Source of the DNA: Neisseriaceae bacterium ESL0693
GTDB taxonomy: Bacteria > Pseudomonadota > Gammaproteobacteria > Burkholderiales > Neisseriaceae
DNA length: 64,000 nucleotides
Assembly (NCBI GenBank): GCA_029433475.1
Contig: JAQTIE010000003.1
Span: 1-64,000, forward strand
Direction of reading: 5' to 3'
Shown piece after piece: positions 18,028 to 27,144 of this stretch (positions are counted from its first letter, which is position 1; the number at the start of each line of letters is the position of its first letter). Position numbers and translations under genes: made by a program. Under the pieces are notes generated by a model. It was not told the DNA's origin and did not search any database. It was given only the letters and a program-made list of their open reading frames with translations.

Positions 18028-19008
18028 ATGATGGGTGGACAGCATGGCGATGCACAGTCTGATGGATTCAGACTGATTGGCCGTATAGTGGGTATTGTCA
18101 TCATCAGTGGCATATTGGCCTGGTTTTGTCTGGGTATTGGTATGGGTGGCTGGCAATGGCCGCACAGTCTGGACGAAATTACCTTCAATATCCGGTTTCC
18201 GCGGGTGGTGGTGGCGCTGATTGTGGGTGCTTCACTGGCGGCAGCCGGTGCGGCCTTACAGGCATTATTTGATAATCCGCTGGCGGATCCGAGTCTGATT
18301 GGTACTTCAGGCGGCGCGGCGCTGGGGGTGATCATGGTGCTGGCGCTGGGATTGGGTTCATTGAGTGTGCCGCTGGCGGCATTTATCGGCGCTTTGCTGG
18401 TGTGTTTTCTGATTCTGACGGCACATCGTTTATTTGGTGGCGGTACCATGGGCTTACTGGTCATGGGGTTTGTGATCAGTGCTTTTTGCGGGGCTCTGGT
18501 GAGCCTGATGCTGTTTTTATCTGATGATATGGTTTTACGCAGTGCAACCACCTGGTTAGCCGGTAGTCTGGCCGAGGCGGGTTTTATTTCGCCCTATTAT
18601 GCTTTGGGTGTGATGGGTTTGGGATTATTGATTCTGGTATTGATCAGCCATCGGCTGGATATTCTGATGCTGGGGGAAGAAACGGCAGTGAGTATGGGAA
18701 TATCGGTAACGAGTACCCGCATCTGGGTGGTGATTGGTGCAGCTTTATTGACCAGCGCAGCGGTTTCACTGGCCGGTATTATTGGTTTTCTGGGCATGAT
18801 GGTACCGAATGTTGTGGTGCGCCTGTTGGGTGGTAGACGCGGGCGGATTATTGTGGTGTCGGCCTGGGTCGGTGCTCTGTTTTTAATGCTGGTGGATGGT
18901 GGTGCGCGCTGGCTCAGTTATCCGGTTGATGTGCCGGTGGGTATTGTGATTGCTTTACTGGGTGGTCCGTTCTTTTTGTGGCTGTTTTTACAGCCGATGC
19001 GCCGTTAA
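18028..19008 (+). CDS. hmuU: haem ABC transporter permease HmuU (FecCD family)
   Basis: A FecCD/BtuC-type permease of about 326 residues with ten predicted membrane segments. Typical motifs are FNIRFPRVVVALIVGASLAA, then AALQALFDNPLADPSLIGTS, and near the end the coupling segment GIIGFLGMMVPNVVVRLLGG. The frame is open from a TTG at 18022; ATG 18028 is the better start. It lies 28 bases after hmuT, and hmuV follows after 11 bases. It transports haem across the inner membrane as a dimer. Confidence 0.92.
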   Translation: MMGGQHGDAQSDGFRLIGRIVGIVIISGILAWFCLGIGMGGWQWPHSLDEITFNIRFPRVVVALIVGASLAAAGAALQALFDNPLADPSLIGTSGGAALGVIMVLALGLGSLSVPLAAFIGALLVCFLILTAHRLFGGGTMGLLVMGFVISAFCGALVSLMLFLSDDMVLRSATTWLAGSLAEAGFISPYYALGVMGLGLLILVLISHRLDILMLGEETAVSMGISVTSTRIWVVIGAALLTSAAVSLAGIIGFLGMMVPNVVVRLLGGRRGRIIVVSAWVGALFLMLVDGGARWLSYPVDVPVGIVIALLGGPFFLWLFLQPMRR

Positions 19009-19019
19009 GAGGGCTATTC

Positions 19020-19781
19020 ATGGATGTTTTGTTTGCTGTGCGTCATTTGAAGGTACAACCGCGTCATCAATGCATTTTGTCTGTACCGGCGCTGGATTTG
19101 CCCAAGAATAAGCATATCGCCATTATCGGCCCGAATGGCGCTGGTAAATCCACTTTATTAAGGGCGCTTCTGGGTTTGAATGGCGGTGAGGTTTCTCTAA
19201 ACGGGGACAGGGTGCATAACCAGATCAAACAGGGTGTTTTGGCCTGGGTGGGTCAGCATGGTCAGTTTAATCTGCCGTTAACCGTTGTTGAGTATGTCCA
19301 GTTGAGTCATCGTACTTTTCTTCGACGTCAGAACAGATTATCTGACAAGAAAACACGGTTAAATCAGTTGTTAGAACAGTTTGATTTGCAGCATTTGGCC
19401 AGACAGCGTATTGGCAGTTTATCGGGCGGAGAGCAACAGCGGGCTAATATTGTACGGGCATTATTGCAGAATGCCCCTGTCTTACTTCTGGATGAGCCAT
19501 GTAATCATCTGGATATCCGGCATCAGCAGCGATTAATGAGTTATCTGCGCCAGCACAAAGCTGATTTTTCGGTGGTGATGGTGTTGCATGATTTAACCAT
19601 GGCGGCCAATTATGCGGATTTTGTGGTATTGATGAATCAGGGCGCTGTGGTGGCGGCAGGTAATACGGAAGAGGTAATGCAGCCAGAGCGCTTGAGTGCC
19701 ATTTATCAGTGGCCGATCACGCGGATTTGTGAAGAAGAAATGGTTTTTTTCCGTATGGGTATGGCAGAAAAAATCATCTGA
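19020..19781 (+). CDS. hmuV: haem ABC transporter ATP-binding protein HmuV
   Basis: A 253-residue ABC ATPase with Walker A GPNGAGKST (~residues 38-46), signature LSGGEQQRAN, Walker B VLLLDEPCNHLD and the switch histidine in VLHDLTMAANYAD. The frame extends upstream to 18978, inside hmuU, but the family start is MDVLFAVRH at ATG 19020, with AGAGGG 5 bases or so before it. It energises HmuU. It is the last gene of the haem operon; no strong terminator is visible before the next gene. Confidence 0.92.
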   Translation: MDVLFAVRHLKVQPRHQCILSVPALDLPKNKHIAIIGPNGAGKSTLLRALLGLNGGEVSLNGDRVHNQIKQGVLAWVGQHGQFNLPLTVVEYVQLSHRTFLRRQNRLSDKKTRLNQLLEQFDLQHLARQRIGSLSGGEQQRANIVRALLQNAPVLLLDEPCNHLDIRHQQRLMSYLRQHKADFSVVMVLHDLTMAANYADFVVLMNQGAVVAAGNTEEVMQPERLSAIYQWPITRICEEEMVFFRMGMAEKII

Positions 19782-19923
19782 ATGGGTCGTGATGTATGTT
19801 TTGCAGATAGAGAATGTTAATGTCTATTCTTAAAACATAACACATCTTGTTATCACTGGGTTGAAGGATCGCTATATAATGATGGTTTAGCTGGTTTATT
19901 CTGTCATTTCGAAGGGAGACTCT

Positions 19924-21006
19924 ATGTCTATGAAAGCAATGGTTTATTATGGTGAAAACGATGTTCGTTTTGAAGATCGCCCGAAACCGCAGATCATCGA
20001 TCCTACTGATGCCATCATCAGATTAACCAAGACCACAATTTGTGGTACCGATTTGGGGATTTTAAAAGGTAAAAACCCTGAAATTGAAGCCACCGCCAAA
20101 GAAAAACAAGGCTCTTTCAATGGCCGTATTCTGGGTCATGAGGGTATTGGTATTGTTGAAGAGGTAGGCTCGGCTGTCAGCAATTTTAAAAAAGGCGACA
20201 AGGTTATTATTTCTTGTGTCAGCCGTTGTGGTACCTGTGAAAACTGTCAGAAACAGTTGTATGCGCACTGCCGCAATGGTGGTGGCTGGATCATGGGTTA
20301 TATGATTGATGGTACACAGGCTGAATATGTACGCACACCTTTTGCTGACAATTCATTGTATCTGCTACCGGAAAATCTGAATGAAGATGTGGCGGTATTG
20401 TTGTCAGATGCTTTGCCGACTGCTCATGAGATTGGTGTGCAGTATGGTAATGTTAAACCGGGTGACACAGTAGCGATTGTGGGTGCCGGTCCTGTGGGTA
20501 TGAGTTGTTTGCTGACTGCACAGCTTTATTCACCCAGTCAGATCATTATGGTTGATATGGATGATAATCGTCTGGCGATGGCCTCAGAAATGGGTGCTAC
20601 AGATGTGGTCAATTCAGGCAAGGAAGATGCTGTGGCCAAGATACTGGCTCTAACCGGTGGCCGCGGTGTGGATTGTGCGATTGAAGCGGTGGGCGTACAA
20701 CCAACCTGGAATATCTGTCAGAATATCGTGAAAGAAGGCGGTCATCTGGCTAATGTTGGTGTACATGGTCATTCTGTTGATTTTGAATTGCAGAAATTGT
20801 GGATTAAGAATCTGACCATTACTACAGGGCTGGTCAATGCCAATACAACTGGTATGCTGATGAAAACCTGTTGTTCCGGCAAGCTGCCTATGGAAAAAAT
20901 GGCCACACATCACTTTAAATTCAATGAGCTGGAAAAAGCTTATGATGTGTTTAAACATGCCGCTGAAGAAGGCGCCATGAAAGTGATTATTGATTTTAAT
21001 GCTTAA
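19924..21006 (+). CDS. zinc-dependent alcohol dehydrogenase (medium-chain family)
   Basis: The 360-residue protein keeps the catalytic zinc ligands C40 (TTICGTDLG) and H72-E73 (GHEGIG), the structural zinc cysteines C102, C105, C108 and C116, and the Rossmann motif GAGPVG at 187-192 with an acidic end to strand 2 (VDMDDNR), which indicates NAD preference. It oxidises alcohols or reduces aldehydes in the cytoplasm. The substrate cannot be named. It stands alone, with ATG 19924 (or 19930) after GGGAG. Confidence 0.9.
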   Translation: MSMKAMVYYGENDVRFEDRPKPQIIDPTDAIIRLTKTTICGTDLGILKGKNPEIEATAKEKQGSFNGRILGHEGIGIVEEVGSAVSNFKKGDKVIISCVSRCGTCENCQKQLYAHCRNGGGWIMGYMIDGTQAEYVRTPFADNSLYLLPENLNEDVAVLLSDALPTAHEIGVQYGNVKPGDTVAIVGAGPVGMSCLLTAQLYSPSQIIMVDMDDNRLAMASEMGATDVVNSGKEDAVAKILALTGGRGVDCAIEAVGVQPTWNICQNIVKEGGHLANVGVHGHSVDFELQKLWIKNLTITTGLVNANTTGMLMKTCCSGKLPMEKMATHHFKFNELEKAYDVFKHAAEEGAMKVIIDFNA

Positions 21007-21039
21007 TTGAATCAGTCGGCTGTGGCCGGTTTAATACTG

Positions 21040-21188
21040 ACGGTTATGTACAATTATCGCTGATCAGCGAAAAATAGCGGGTGGTCTGGGTTCTGGCTGA
21101 AGATTGCTGATGTATACATTGGCGTGGCTTTGGCAAGCTCATAGTAGGGTTGACCACCGCTGCTGATCGGGTTATGGTACATAACCGT
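21040..21188. repeat. nested inverted repeats (possible MITE-like or structured RNA element)
   Basis: Outer arms ACGGTTATGTAC (21040-21051) and GTACATAACCGT (21177-21188) pair perfectly. Nested inside, AGCGGGTGGTC (21076-21086) pairs with GACCACCGCT (21152-21161) with one bulge, and a perfect 14-bp palindrome TCGCTGATCAGCGA lies at 21057-21070. The unit is 149 bases with no coding frame. I see no clear target-site duplication, so a mobile origin is unproven. Confidence 0.6.
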
Positions 21189-21211
21189 TATTTTTATGTT
21201 GGCAGGCTAAG

Positions 21212-21277
21212 AATGCTATGCGCTGATATAACCAACAATGGCGTTATTCTGATGAGGTGTTTGTTGGTTAAAGCATT
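21212..21277. repeat. second nested hairpin before the amino acid transporter genes
   Basis: AATGCT (21212-21217) pairs with AGCATT (21272-21277), and within it AACCAACAA (21230-21238) pairs with TTGTTGGTT (21261-21269). Together with the element just upstream it fills most of the 358-base spacer between the dehydrogenase and transporter genes. The direct repeat CAGGCTAA flanks it at 21203 and 21313. Confidence 0.5.
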
Positions 21278-21364
21278 GAGTCTGTCGGGCGGTGATGATG
21301 CTATGTTGCCAGCAGGCTAAATAGTGTAAGATTTAATTCTGGTTTTTTACTATTGGAAATTTTT

Positions 21365-22171
21365 ATGCAAAGTGCTGTGCGTTCATTGTGGTTGGGGTCG
21401 GTTGTTGCTGTTATGCTTTCTGCCTGTGGGGGGGAATCAGGGTCATCTGCTTCTTCTGCCAGTCATGTAGCTGATGAGCCTAAAAAAACCATTGTTATGG
21501 GGCTGGATGACAGTTTTCCGCCCATGGGGTTTCGTGATGAGCAGAATCAATTGGTTGGTTTTGATATTGATATGGCCAGGGCAGCCGCAGCACATGCGGG
21601 TTTAGAAGTGTCACTCAAACCGATTGACTGGAGTGCGAAAGAATCGGAACTGAACAGTAAACGGGTGGATATGCTTTGGAACGGGTTAACCGTGACACCA
21701 CAGCGGCAGCAGCAGTTATTGATGTCTAAACCTTATATGGATAACCATCAGATTATTGTGGTTCGTACAGACAGCACGATTCAGACCAAAACGGATCTGG
21801 CACATAAGGTGGTGGGTGTACAGGATGGCAGCAGTGCCGTTGATGCGATTGAGGCACATGCCGATGTGGCTAAATCTTTCGCTGAATTGAAAAAATATCC
21901 GGATAATGTGACTGCCCTGATGGATGTGGCGGCCAAACGCGTGGACGCTTTGGTGGTTGATGAGGTAGTTGGCCGGTATTATGTGGCTAAGAAGCCTGAT
22001 GAATATAAAATTTTAAAAGATAATTTCGGTACTGAAGAATATGCGGTGGCCTTTCGCAAAAATGATACGGAACTGGCGCAGCAAATACAGTCTGCATTGG
22101 ACAGTATGAAAGCAGATGGAACTTCTGCTAAAATTGCCAAGAAATGGTTTGGTAAAGACATCGTTAAATAA
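21365..22171 (+). CDS. polar amino acid ABC transporter substrate-binding lipoprotein
   Basis: A bacterial extracellular solute-binding protein, family 3. After a lipoprotein signal (lipobox LSAC) and a serine-rich linker come IVMGLDDSFPPMGFRDEQ and GFDIDMARAAA, the family signature, then VGVQDGSSAVDAIEA and DALVVDEVVGRYYVA in the second lobe. It captures a polar amino acid, possibly cystine, in the periplasm. The frame is open from TTG 21353, but ATG 21365 puts the signal peptide at the N-terminus (268 residues). A hairpin separates it from the permease gene. Confidence 0.9.
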   Translation: MQSAVRSLWLGSVVAVMLSACGGESGSSASSASHVADEPKKTIVMGLDDSFPPMGFRDEQNQLVGFDIDMARAAAAHAGLEVSLKPIDWSAKESELNSKRVDMLWNGLTVTPQRQQQLLMSKPYMDNHQIIVVRTDSTIQTKTDLAHKVVGVQDGSSAVDAIEAHADVAKSFAELKKYPDNVTALMDVAAKRVDALVVDEVVGRYYVAKKPDEYKILKDNFGTEEYAVAFRKNDTELAQQIQSALDSMKADGTSAKIAKKWFGKDIVK

Positions 22172-22188
22172 CGATCATACCGCAGAAT

Positions 22189-22232
22189 CAACGCTGCCCT
22201 GAATCAATCGGTTTCGGGCAGCGTTGTTGTTT
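22189..22232 (+). terminator. intercistronic hairpin, probable partial terminator
   Basis: CAACGCTGCCC (22189-22199) pairs exactly with GGGCAGCGTTG (22216-22226), followed by the T-rich TTGTTT. It sits between the binding-protein and permease genes and would let the binding protein be made in excess. Confidence 0.7.
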
Positions 22233-22243
22233 AAGGAATATGT

Positions 22244-22888
22244 GTGGATTATGTGTTGAATATGCTGCCACAATTGTGGTCAGGTGCCAGAATTACCCTG
22301 AGTTTATTTGGTATTACCTTGTTGTTATCCATTCCTCTGGGATTGATACTGGCCTTGCTGCGGTTGTCTAAAATCAGAATACTGGACTATGCAGTTAATT
22401 TCTATATCTGGATCATGCGTGGCACGCCGTTGATGTTGCAGATTTTTTTCATTTATTTTGCTTTGCCGGCTGTCCATATTCTATTACCTGCCTATACGAC
22501 GGCGGTGGTGGCGTTTGCTTTAAACTATGCGGCTTATTTTGCTGAGATATTCCGGGCAGGAATTCAAGGTGTGGGTAAGGGGCAGTATGAAGCGGCCAAA
22601 ACATTGGGCATGAGCTATGGTCAGACCATGCGTCGGATTGTGTTGCCACAGATGTGGAAAAAAATTCTGCCGCCACTGAGTAATGAAACCATTACTCTGG
22701 TTAAAGATACTTCTTTGGTGTATGTGCTGGCCTTACAGGACGTGATGCGGGTGACTTATCAATTGGTACAGCGGGAGTTTAATTTAATGCCTTTTTTTGT
22801 GGCAGCTGTATTTTATCTGTTGATGACTTTGGTGCTGACGTGGGGATTTCAGAAAATGGAGAGACGCTATGCCCGCTATGACGACTGA
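22244..22888 (+). CDS. polar amino acid ABC transporter permease
   Basis: A 214-residue HisM/GlnP-type permease with about five membrane segments. It has the N-terminal [20 protein letters not shown] and the EAA loop [20 protein letters not shown], which contacts the ATPase. It begins with GTG at 22244, six bases after AGGA. It works with the binding protein upstream and the ATPase gene that overlaps its end by 20 bases. A single permease gene implies a homodimer. Confidence 0.92.
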   Translation: MDYVLNMLPQLWSGARITLSLFGITLLLSIPLGLILALLRLSKIRILDYAVNFYIWIMRGTPLMLQIFFIYFALPAVHILLPAYTTAVVAFALNYAAYFAEIFRAGIQGVGKGQYEAAKTLGMSYGQTMRRIVLPQMWKKILPPLSNETITLVKDTSLVYVLALQDVMRVTYQLVQREFNLMPFFVAAVFYLLMTLVLTWGFQKMERRYARYDD

Positions 22889-23648
22889 TCTGATGATTGA
22901 TGCACGCAATATTCACAAATCTTTTGGTGGCCTGAAGGTATTGCAGGGGGTGGATTTACAGGTTGGCCGTTCGGAGGTAGTGGCGATTATCGGCTCTTCC
23001 GGTTCGGGCAAGTCTACTTTGTTGCGTTGTCTGAATAATCTGGAAACCATTGATGCTGGTTCCCTGGCGATTGAAGGGGCGTATTTGTGCCAGAATAATG
23101 CCCAGGGCAAAAGCCAGTATGTGACCGAGCGGCAGATTAAAGCGATCTGTGCCCGCATGGGTATGGTGTTTCAGCAGTTTAATCTGTTTCCGCACATGAC
23201 GGTATTACAGAATGTCATTGAAGCGCCGCTGACGGTTAAAAAAGTTAAACGGGAAACGATTGAACCGGTGGCACAGGCATTATTGGCCAAAGTGGGTCTG
23301 GAGAGTAAGCAGAATTATTATCCGTCTCAATTGTCGGGTGGACAAAAACAGCGGGTGGCGATTGCGCGAGCGCTGGCGATGCAGCCGCAGATCATGTTGT
23401 TTGATGAACCTACTTCAGCGCTGGATCCTGAGTTGACAGGCGAGGTGCTGAAAACCATGCAGCAACTGGCTGAGGACAAAATGACCATGGTGGTGGTAAC
23501 GCATGAAATGGGTTTTGCGCGAGAAGTGGCCGATCGCGTGTTGTTTATGGATAAGGGGGTGATTGTTGAGTCTGCCGAAGCGCGGCGTTTCTTTGAGTCG
23601 CCCCAGCATGATCGTACACGGGCGTTTTTAAGTTCGATGCTGAAATAA
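22869..23648 (+). CDS. polar amino acid ABC transporter ATP-binding protein
   Basis: A 259-residue GlnQ/HisP-type ATPase: Walker [10 protein letters not shown] (~residues 43-51), Q-loop [18 protein letters not shown], signature [16 protein letters not shown], Walker [15 protein letters not shown] and H-loop [15 protein letters not shown]. It energises uptake through the upstream permease, whose gene it overlaps by 20 bases. It has a slightly enlarged segment after LAIEGAYL compared with GlnQ, as in HisP. It ends in a bidirectional terminator facing grpE. Confidence 0.94.
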   Translation: MPAMTTDLMIDARNIHKSFGGLKVLQGVDLQVGRSEVVAIIGSSGSGKSTLLRCLNNLETIDAGSLAIEGAYLCQNNAQGKSQYVTERQIKAICARMGMVFQQFNLFPHMTVLQNVIEAPLTVKKVKRETIEPVAQALLAKVGLESKQNYYPSQLSGGQKQRVAIARALAMQPQIMLFDEPTSALDPELTGEVLKTMQQLAEDKMTMVVVTHEMGFAREVADRVLFMDKGVIVESAEARRFFESPQHDRTRAFLSSMLK

Positions 23649-23711
23649 CGTTTGATCAGTTACGGGCTTGATGTTGATGAGCTGAATTTTGTGTGTAGCA
23701 AAATCAGATGA

Positions 23712-23747
23712 AAACGGGTGGTAGGAATATTTCTGCCACCCGTTTTA
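23712..23747. terminator. bidirectional terminator between the ABC importer and grpE
   Basis: AAAACGGGTGG (23712-23722) pairs with CCACCCGTTTT (23737-23747), giving a short T-run on each strand. It serves the converging ABC importer and grpE genes. Confidence 0.85.
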
Positions 23748-23760
23748 AAATGACTTCAGC

Positions 23761-24306
23761 TTATGAGGCATCGGCGGCTTTGGCTACCGTAACCATGGCA
23801 GGGCGCAATACCCGATCAGCCAAGGCATAACCTTTTTTCATGGTGTTGACAATGGTGTTAGGCTCTTGATCGCTGTCTACGGTTTGCAGTGCCTGATGAT
23901 GATGCGGATCGAGCTTATCACCCACTTTAGGGTTGATTTCGGTGACTTTACTTTGTTCGAACGCTTTATTCAGTTCATTTAAAGTCATTTCTACCCCCAT
24001 TTTCAGGGCATCAAAATTACCGCTCTGGTCTTGGAGTGCCATTTCCAGATAGTCTTTGACCGGCAACATGGCTGTGGCAAATTTCTGACCAGCAAATTTA
24101 TGGGTATTCTGAATTTCTTCCTGATGGCGGCGCCGCAGATTTTGCTCTGTGGCCAATGAACGCAGTTGTTCATCTTTTAACTGCCCTTCCAATTCATGAA
24201 TACGTGCTTGCAGTTCGGGGACAGTGGCTTCGGCCGGAGTTTCCGCCGTATGATCTGACGGTTCGTGTACGGGAGTCTCAATTTCGGTTTTGTTTTCTGG
24301 TTGCAT
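23761..24306 (-). CDS. grpE: co-chaperone GrpE
   Basis: The 181-residue protein has an acidic, disordered N-terminus, a long coiled-coil helix (ELQARIHELEGQLKDEQLRS), the GrpE core with FATAMLPVKDYLEMAL, and the C-terminal signature NTIVNTMKKGYALADRVLRP. It is the nucleotide-exchange factor of DnaK. It stands apart from dnaK and dnaJ, which are not in the window. A sigma-32-like heat-shock promoter lies just upstream, and AGAGGAA precedes the ATG. Confidence 0.96.
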   Translation of the reverse strand: MQPENKTEIETPVHEPSDHTAETPAEATVPELQARIHELEGQLKDEQLRSLATEQNLRRRHQEEIQNTHKFAGQKFATAMLPVKDYLEMALQDQSGNFDALKMGVEMTLNELNKAFEQSKVTEINPKVGDKLDPHHHQALQTVDSDQEPNTIVNTMKKGYALADRVLRPAMVTVAKAADAS

Positions 24307-24338
24307 ATTTATTCCTCTGCTGGGGTGGACTGTCTATT

Positions 24339-24368
24339 TAAATGAGGTCGGTTTCAATGGATTTCAAG
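24339..24368 (-). promoter_or_regulatory. sigma-32-type heat-shock promoter of grpE
   Basis: On the minus strand CTTGAAA (24368-24362), a 14-base spacer and CCTCATTTA (24347-24339) closely match the RpoH consensus CTTGAAA / CCCCATTTA. The predicted start is about 25 bases before the grpE ATG. Confidence 0.8.
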
Positions 24369-24567
24369 GCAGGACATTGAGGTTTCACAAGATGAATCGT
24401 TCAACTTGATATGTGGGTTTATCATAAGGCTAAAAGTCTATTTGTGCCAAGCAGATAAACATTATTTAATGATATTAAACAAGATGATGCTGACTAATTA
24501 TTGGTTGTCCGAGAGTTTTGTCACATAATCATCAATTGATTTATTGCTAAGGTGTGAGGAGGAGAAG

Positions 24568-25213
24568 ATGACACGCAAAAAAACATTGTTATTTGACGGT
24601 GACAGTAATGTTTTTGGTAAGCAGCCGATGACCAGTCTGGGCGATCATGGCCACTATGGTGCTAATGTACGCTGAACCGGTCTGATACGTCAGGCATTGG
24701 CTGAGCAGGTAGAGATGATTGAAGAGTGGCTACCATCACGGACAACAGTACATGATAATCCGATTGATGGGTCAGAAAAAATGGACTGGCGTATCTGCGA
24801 CCTTGTCTTCTGAGTCATATGCCGTTGATATTGTGGTATTGATGCTGGGAATCAATGATTTGAAAGCGCGTGATTCTGTTACACCGCAAGATATTGCTTT
24901 ATCGGTGGAACGATTGATCAGGGAGATCAGGCATTGTCATGTCGGACCAGCGGATACATAGCCTGAATTGATCGTGTTGTGTTCGGCACCGATTCAGGAA
25001 GTGGAGGGTATTAAGTGGTATTTTTACGGGTGGTGCGGCAAAATCACGTCAGCTCAGCCCCTTTATCAAGCCATTGCCGAGAAACAGGATGCTTTATTTC
25101 TGGATATCGGTCAGGTAATACAGGTAAGTCAGCTTGATGGTATTCATTATGATGCGGATCAATTGCCCGGACTGGCTAAGGCAGTATGGCCATTGATTGA
25201 ATCGGTGTTATGA
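24568..25213 (+). pseudogene. decayed SGNH-family hydrolase (arylesterase-like)
   Basis: From ATG 24568 (after GGAGGAGA) the translation opens LLFDGDSNVFGKQP, the GDS block of SGNH esterases. It then meets TGA at 24673, needs -1 shifts near 24780 and 24825 to continue NGLAYLRPCLLSHMP and DIVVLMLGINDLKARD, meets TAG at 24959, and finishes with the catalytic block LDGIHYDADQLPGLAKAV (the expected D-x2-H). Intact relatives are about 210-220 residues, so the whole gene is present but has two stops and two single-base deletions. It is non-functional, and the strong ribosome site suggests recent loss. Confidence 0.88.
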
Positions 25214-25486
25214 ATCAGTTGAGAGCTGGCTAATCATCTTGTCGGTATCTGTTGGTTTTAATGAGTATTCAGATAATGATTATTCATGGCTATTAACATG
25301 AGGTTTGCCACTTGCTAAAACAGATGATTGCTGAAGATCATAACGTTTGCATGTTTGGTCTTACCGGTTTTGATATGGTTTAAATTATCAATAATATCAA
25401 TTGTTTAATCTATTTTTGATGATTTTATGGTAGTAAAGCCGGCAGGTTGAATCTGATTTGAATGAAAGATGGCTGTTTAATAGCAC
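25214..25486. other. gene-free spacer
   Basis: AT-rich sequence between the SGNH pseudogene and the murA terminator. I see no coding frame, RNA gene or strong repeat in it. Confidence 0.5.
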
Positions 25487-25528
25487 AAAAATAAAGAGAT
25501 CAATCAATAATATTGATCTCTTTATTTT
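25487..25528. terminator. bidirectional terminator after murA
   Basis: A perfect 17-bp stem (25488-25504 with 25512-25528, core AAAGAGATCAAT) around a 7-base loop has T-runs on both strands. It ends 18 bases after the murA stop on the minus strand. Confidence 0.88.
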
Positions 25529-25545
25529 AATCAGGCCTCATGGTT

Positions 25546-26805
25546 TTAGCTGGCATGAATGCGTTCGATTAAGGCGCCTACACCGCCGAGTTTCTGCTCA
25601 ATGTTTTCGTAACCGCGATCCAGGTGGTAAATACGTTCAACGGTGGTTTCACCATTGGCCACCAGTCCGGCCAGAACCAGACTGGCTGAGGCGCGTAAAT
25701 CGGTTGCCATTACGGTGGTGCCGGATAAGCAATCCACTCCTTCAATGATGGCGGTGTTGCCTTCCGCAGCAATATGCGCACCCATGCGATTGAGTTCGGG
25801 TACATGCATCATGCGGTTTTCAAAAATGGTTTCCACCACTTTACTGTTACCACTGGCAATCACATTCATGGCCATGAATTGTGCCTGCATATCGGTTGGA
25901 AAAGCAGGGTAAGGCAAAGTGCGGATATCCACCGCAGTAGGGCGGGTTTGCATATCAATGCTGATCCAGTCATCGCCCGTTTCAATCAATGCTCCAGCTT
26001 CCACCAGTTTATCCAGAATGGCACACATGGTTTTGGGGGCAGTGTTTTTCAATACAACGTGGCCGCCGGTCATGGCCACAGCACATAAGAAAGTGCCGGC
26101 CTCAATGCGGTCAGGCACGACGCTATGGCTACAGCCGTGTAGTTGTTCCACGCCGTGAATCGTCAGTGTCGGGGTGCCGATACCATCAATTCTGGCACCC
26201 ATTTTAACCAGACATTCAGCCAAGTCACTGACTTCTGGTTCCATGGCGGCATTTTCCAGAACAGTAGTGCCTTCTGCTAATGTGGCTGCCATCAACAGGT
26301 TTTCCGTACCGGTGACAGTGACCATGTCCATGGTGATGCGTGCACCTTTAAGCCGTTTGGCGCTGGCTTTAATATAGCCATGTTCAATACTGATTTGTGC
26401 GCCCATGGCTTCCAGACCTTTAAGATGCTGGTCAACCGGGCGGGAGCCAATTGCACAGCCACCAGGCAGGCTCACTTGTGCTTCACCAAAATGTGCCAGT
26501 GTCGGGCCGAGCACCAGAATGGATGCGCGCATGGTTTTAACCAGTTCATAAGGGGCGCAGGTATTATTGACGTGGCCGCAATTGATTTCAAATTCCTGTA
26601 CGTTATCAGTTAATACGCGTGCCCCCATGCCTTGTAACAGCTTTTGGGTGGTTTTGACATCGCGCAACATGGGGACATTAGTCAGATGCAGGGTTTCTTT
26701 GGTCAGTAGGGATGCGCACAATAAGGGTAAGGCGGCATTTTTGGCGCCAGAAATGACAATTTCACCCTGCAATGGGCCATTAGCACGGACTTTTAATTTT
26801 TCCAT
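25546..26805 (-). CDS. murA: UDP-N-acetylglucosamine 1-carboxyvinyltransferase MurA
   Basis: The 419-residue enzyme carries K22-N23 ([10 protein letters not shown]) and the catalytic cysteine C117 in the loop [14 protein letters not shown], which is the fosfomycin target. It transfers enolpyruvate from PEP to UDP-GlcNAc, the first committed step of peptidoglycan synthesis in the cytoplasm. The length is exactly typical. It follows a bolA-family gene 43 bases upstream, the common ibaG-murA pairing, and is closed by a strong terminator. Confidence 0.97.
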   Translation of the reverse strand: MEKLKVRANGPLQGEIVISGAKNAALPLLCASLLTKETLHLTNVPMLRDVKTTQKLLQGMGARVLTDNVQEFEINCGHVNNTCAPYELVKTMRASILVLGPTLAHFGEAQVSLPGGCAIGSRPVDQHLKGLEAMGAQISIEHGYIKASAKRLKGARITMDMVTVTGTENLLMAATLAEGTTVLENAAMEPEVSDLAECLVKMGARIDGIGTPTLTIHGVEQLHGCSHSVVPDRIEAGTFLCAVAMTGGHVVLKNTAPKTMCAILDKLVEAGALIETGDDWISIDMQTRPTAVDIRTLPYPAFPTDMQAQFMAMNVIASGNSKVVETIFENRMMHVPELNRMGAHIAAEGNTAIIEGVDCLSGTTVMATDLRASASLVLAGLVANGETTVERIYHLDRGYENIEQKLGGVGALIERIHAS

Positions 26806-26848
26806 ATGATTCTCGTTTACTTAAACTGCTGTCATCAGACTGGCCGGA

Positions 26849-27109
26849 TTAATGGTGTCTGGTTGCCCATTCAGCCGGTGTGGCTGCTACTGTAATGGAA
26901 AGTGCATGTAATTCGTTACTGGCAATTTCATTGGAAAGGCCATCTTTAATCAGCCGGTGACGCGCCAGGCGGCTTTTGCCTTCAAATGCTTGAGACACAA
27001 TTTGTGCAAAAAAATGATGACCATCGCCTTCGACTGCAATGTGTTCGCAAGGCAGTACGGCAGCGATCATGGTTTTGACTTGTTCGGGGGTCAGCATGAT
27101 GTTCTTCAA
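26849..27109 (-). CDS. BolA family protein (IbaG-like)
   Basis: The 86-residue protein fits the BolA/IbaG fold: MLTPEQVKTMIAAVLPCEHI, the GDGHHFFAQIVSQAFEGKSR segment with conserved histidines, and LIKDGLSNEIASNELHALSI. BolA-family members bind monothiol glutaredoxins and iron-sulfur clusters. Adjacency to murA supports the IbaG type. ATG 27109 or the internal methionine at codon 5 could start it. In many proteobacteria the Mla lipid-transport genes precede ibaG-murA; here an ABC-2 exporter does instead. Confidence 0.88.
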   Translation of the reverse strand: MKNIMLTPEQVKTMIAAVLPCEHIAVEGDGHHFFAQIVSQAFEGKSRLARHRLIKDGLSNEIASNELHALSITVAATPAEWATRHH

Positions 27110-27144
27110 CTTAAAATAAATGGGTTTATTATACGGGTATCAGC

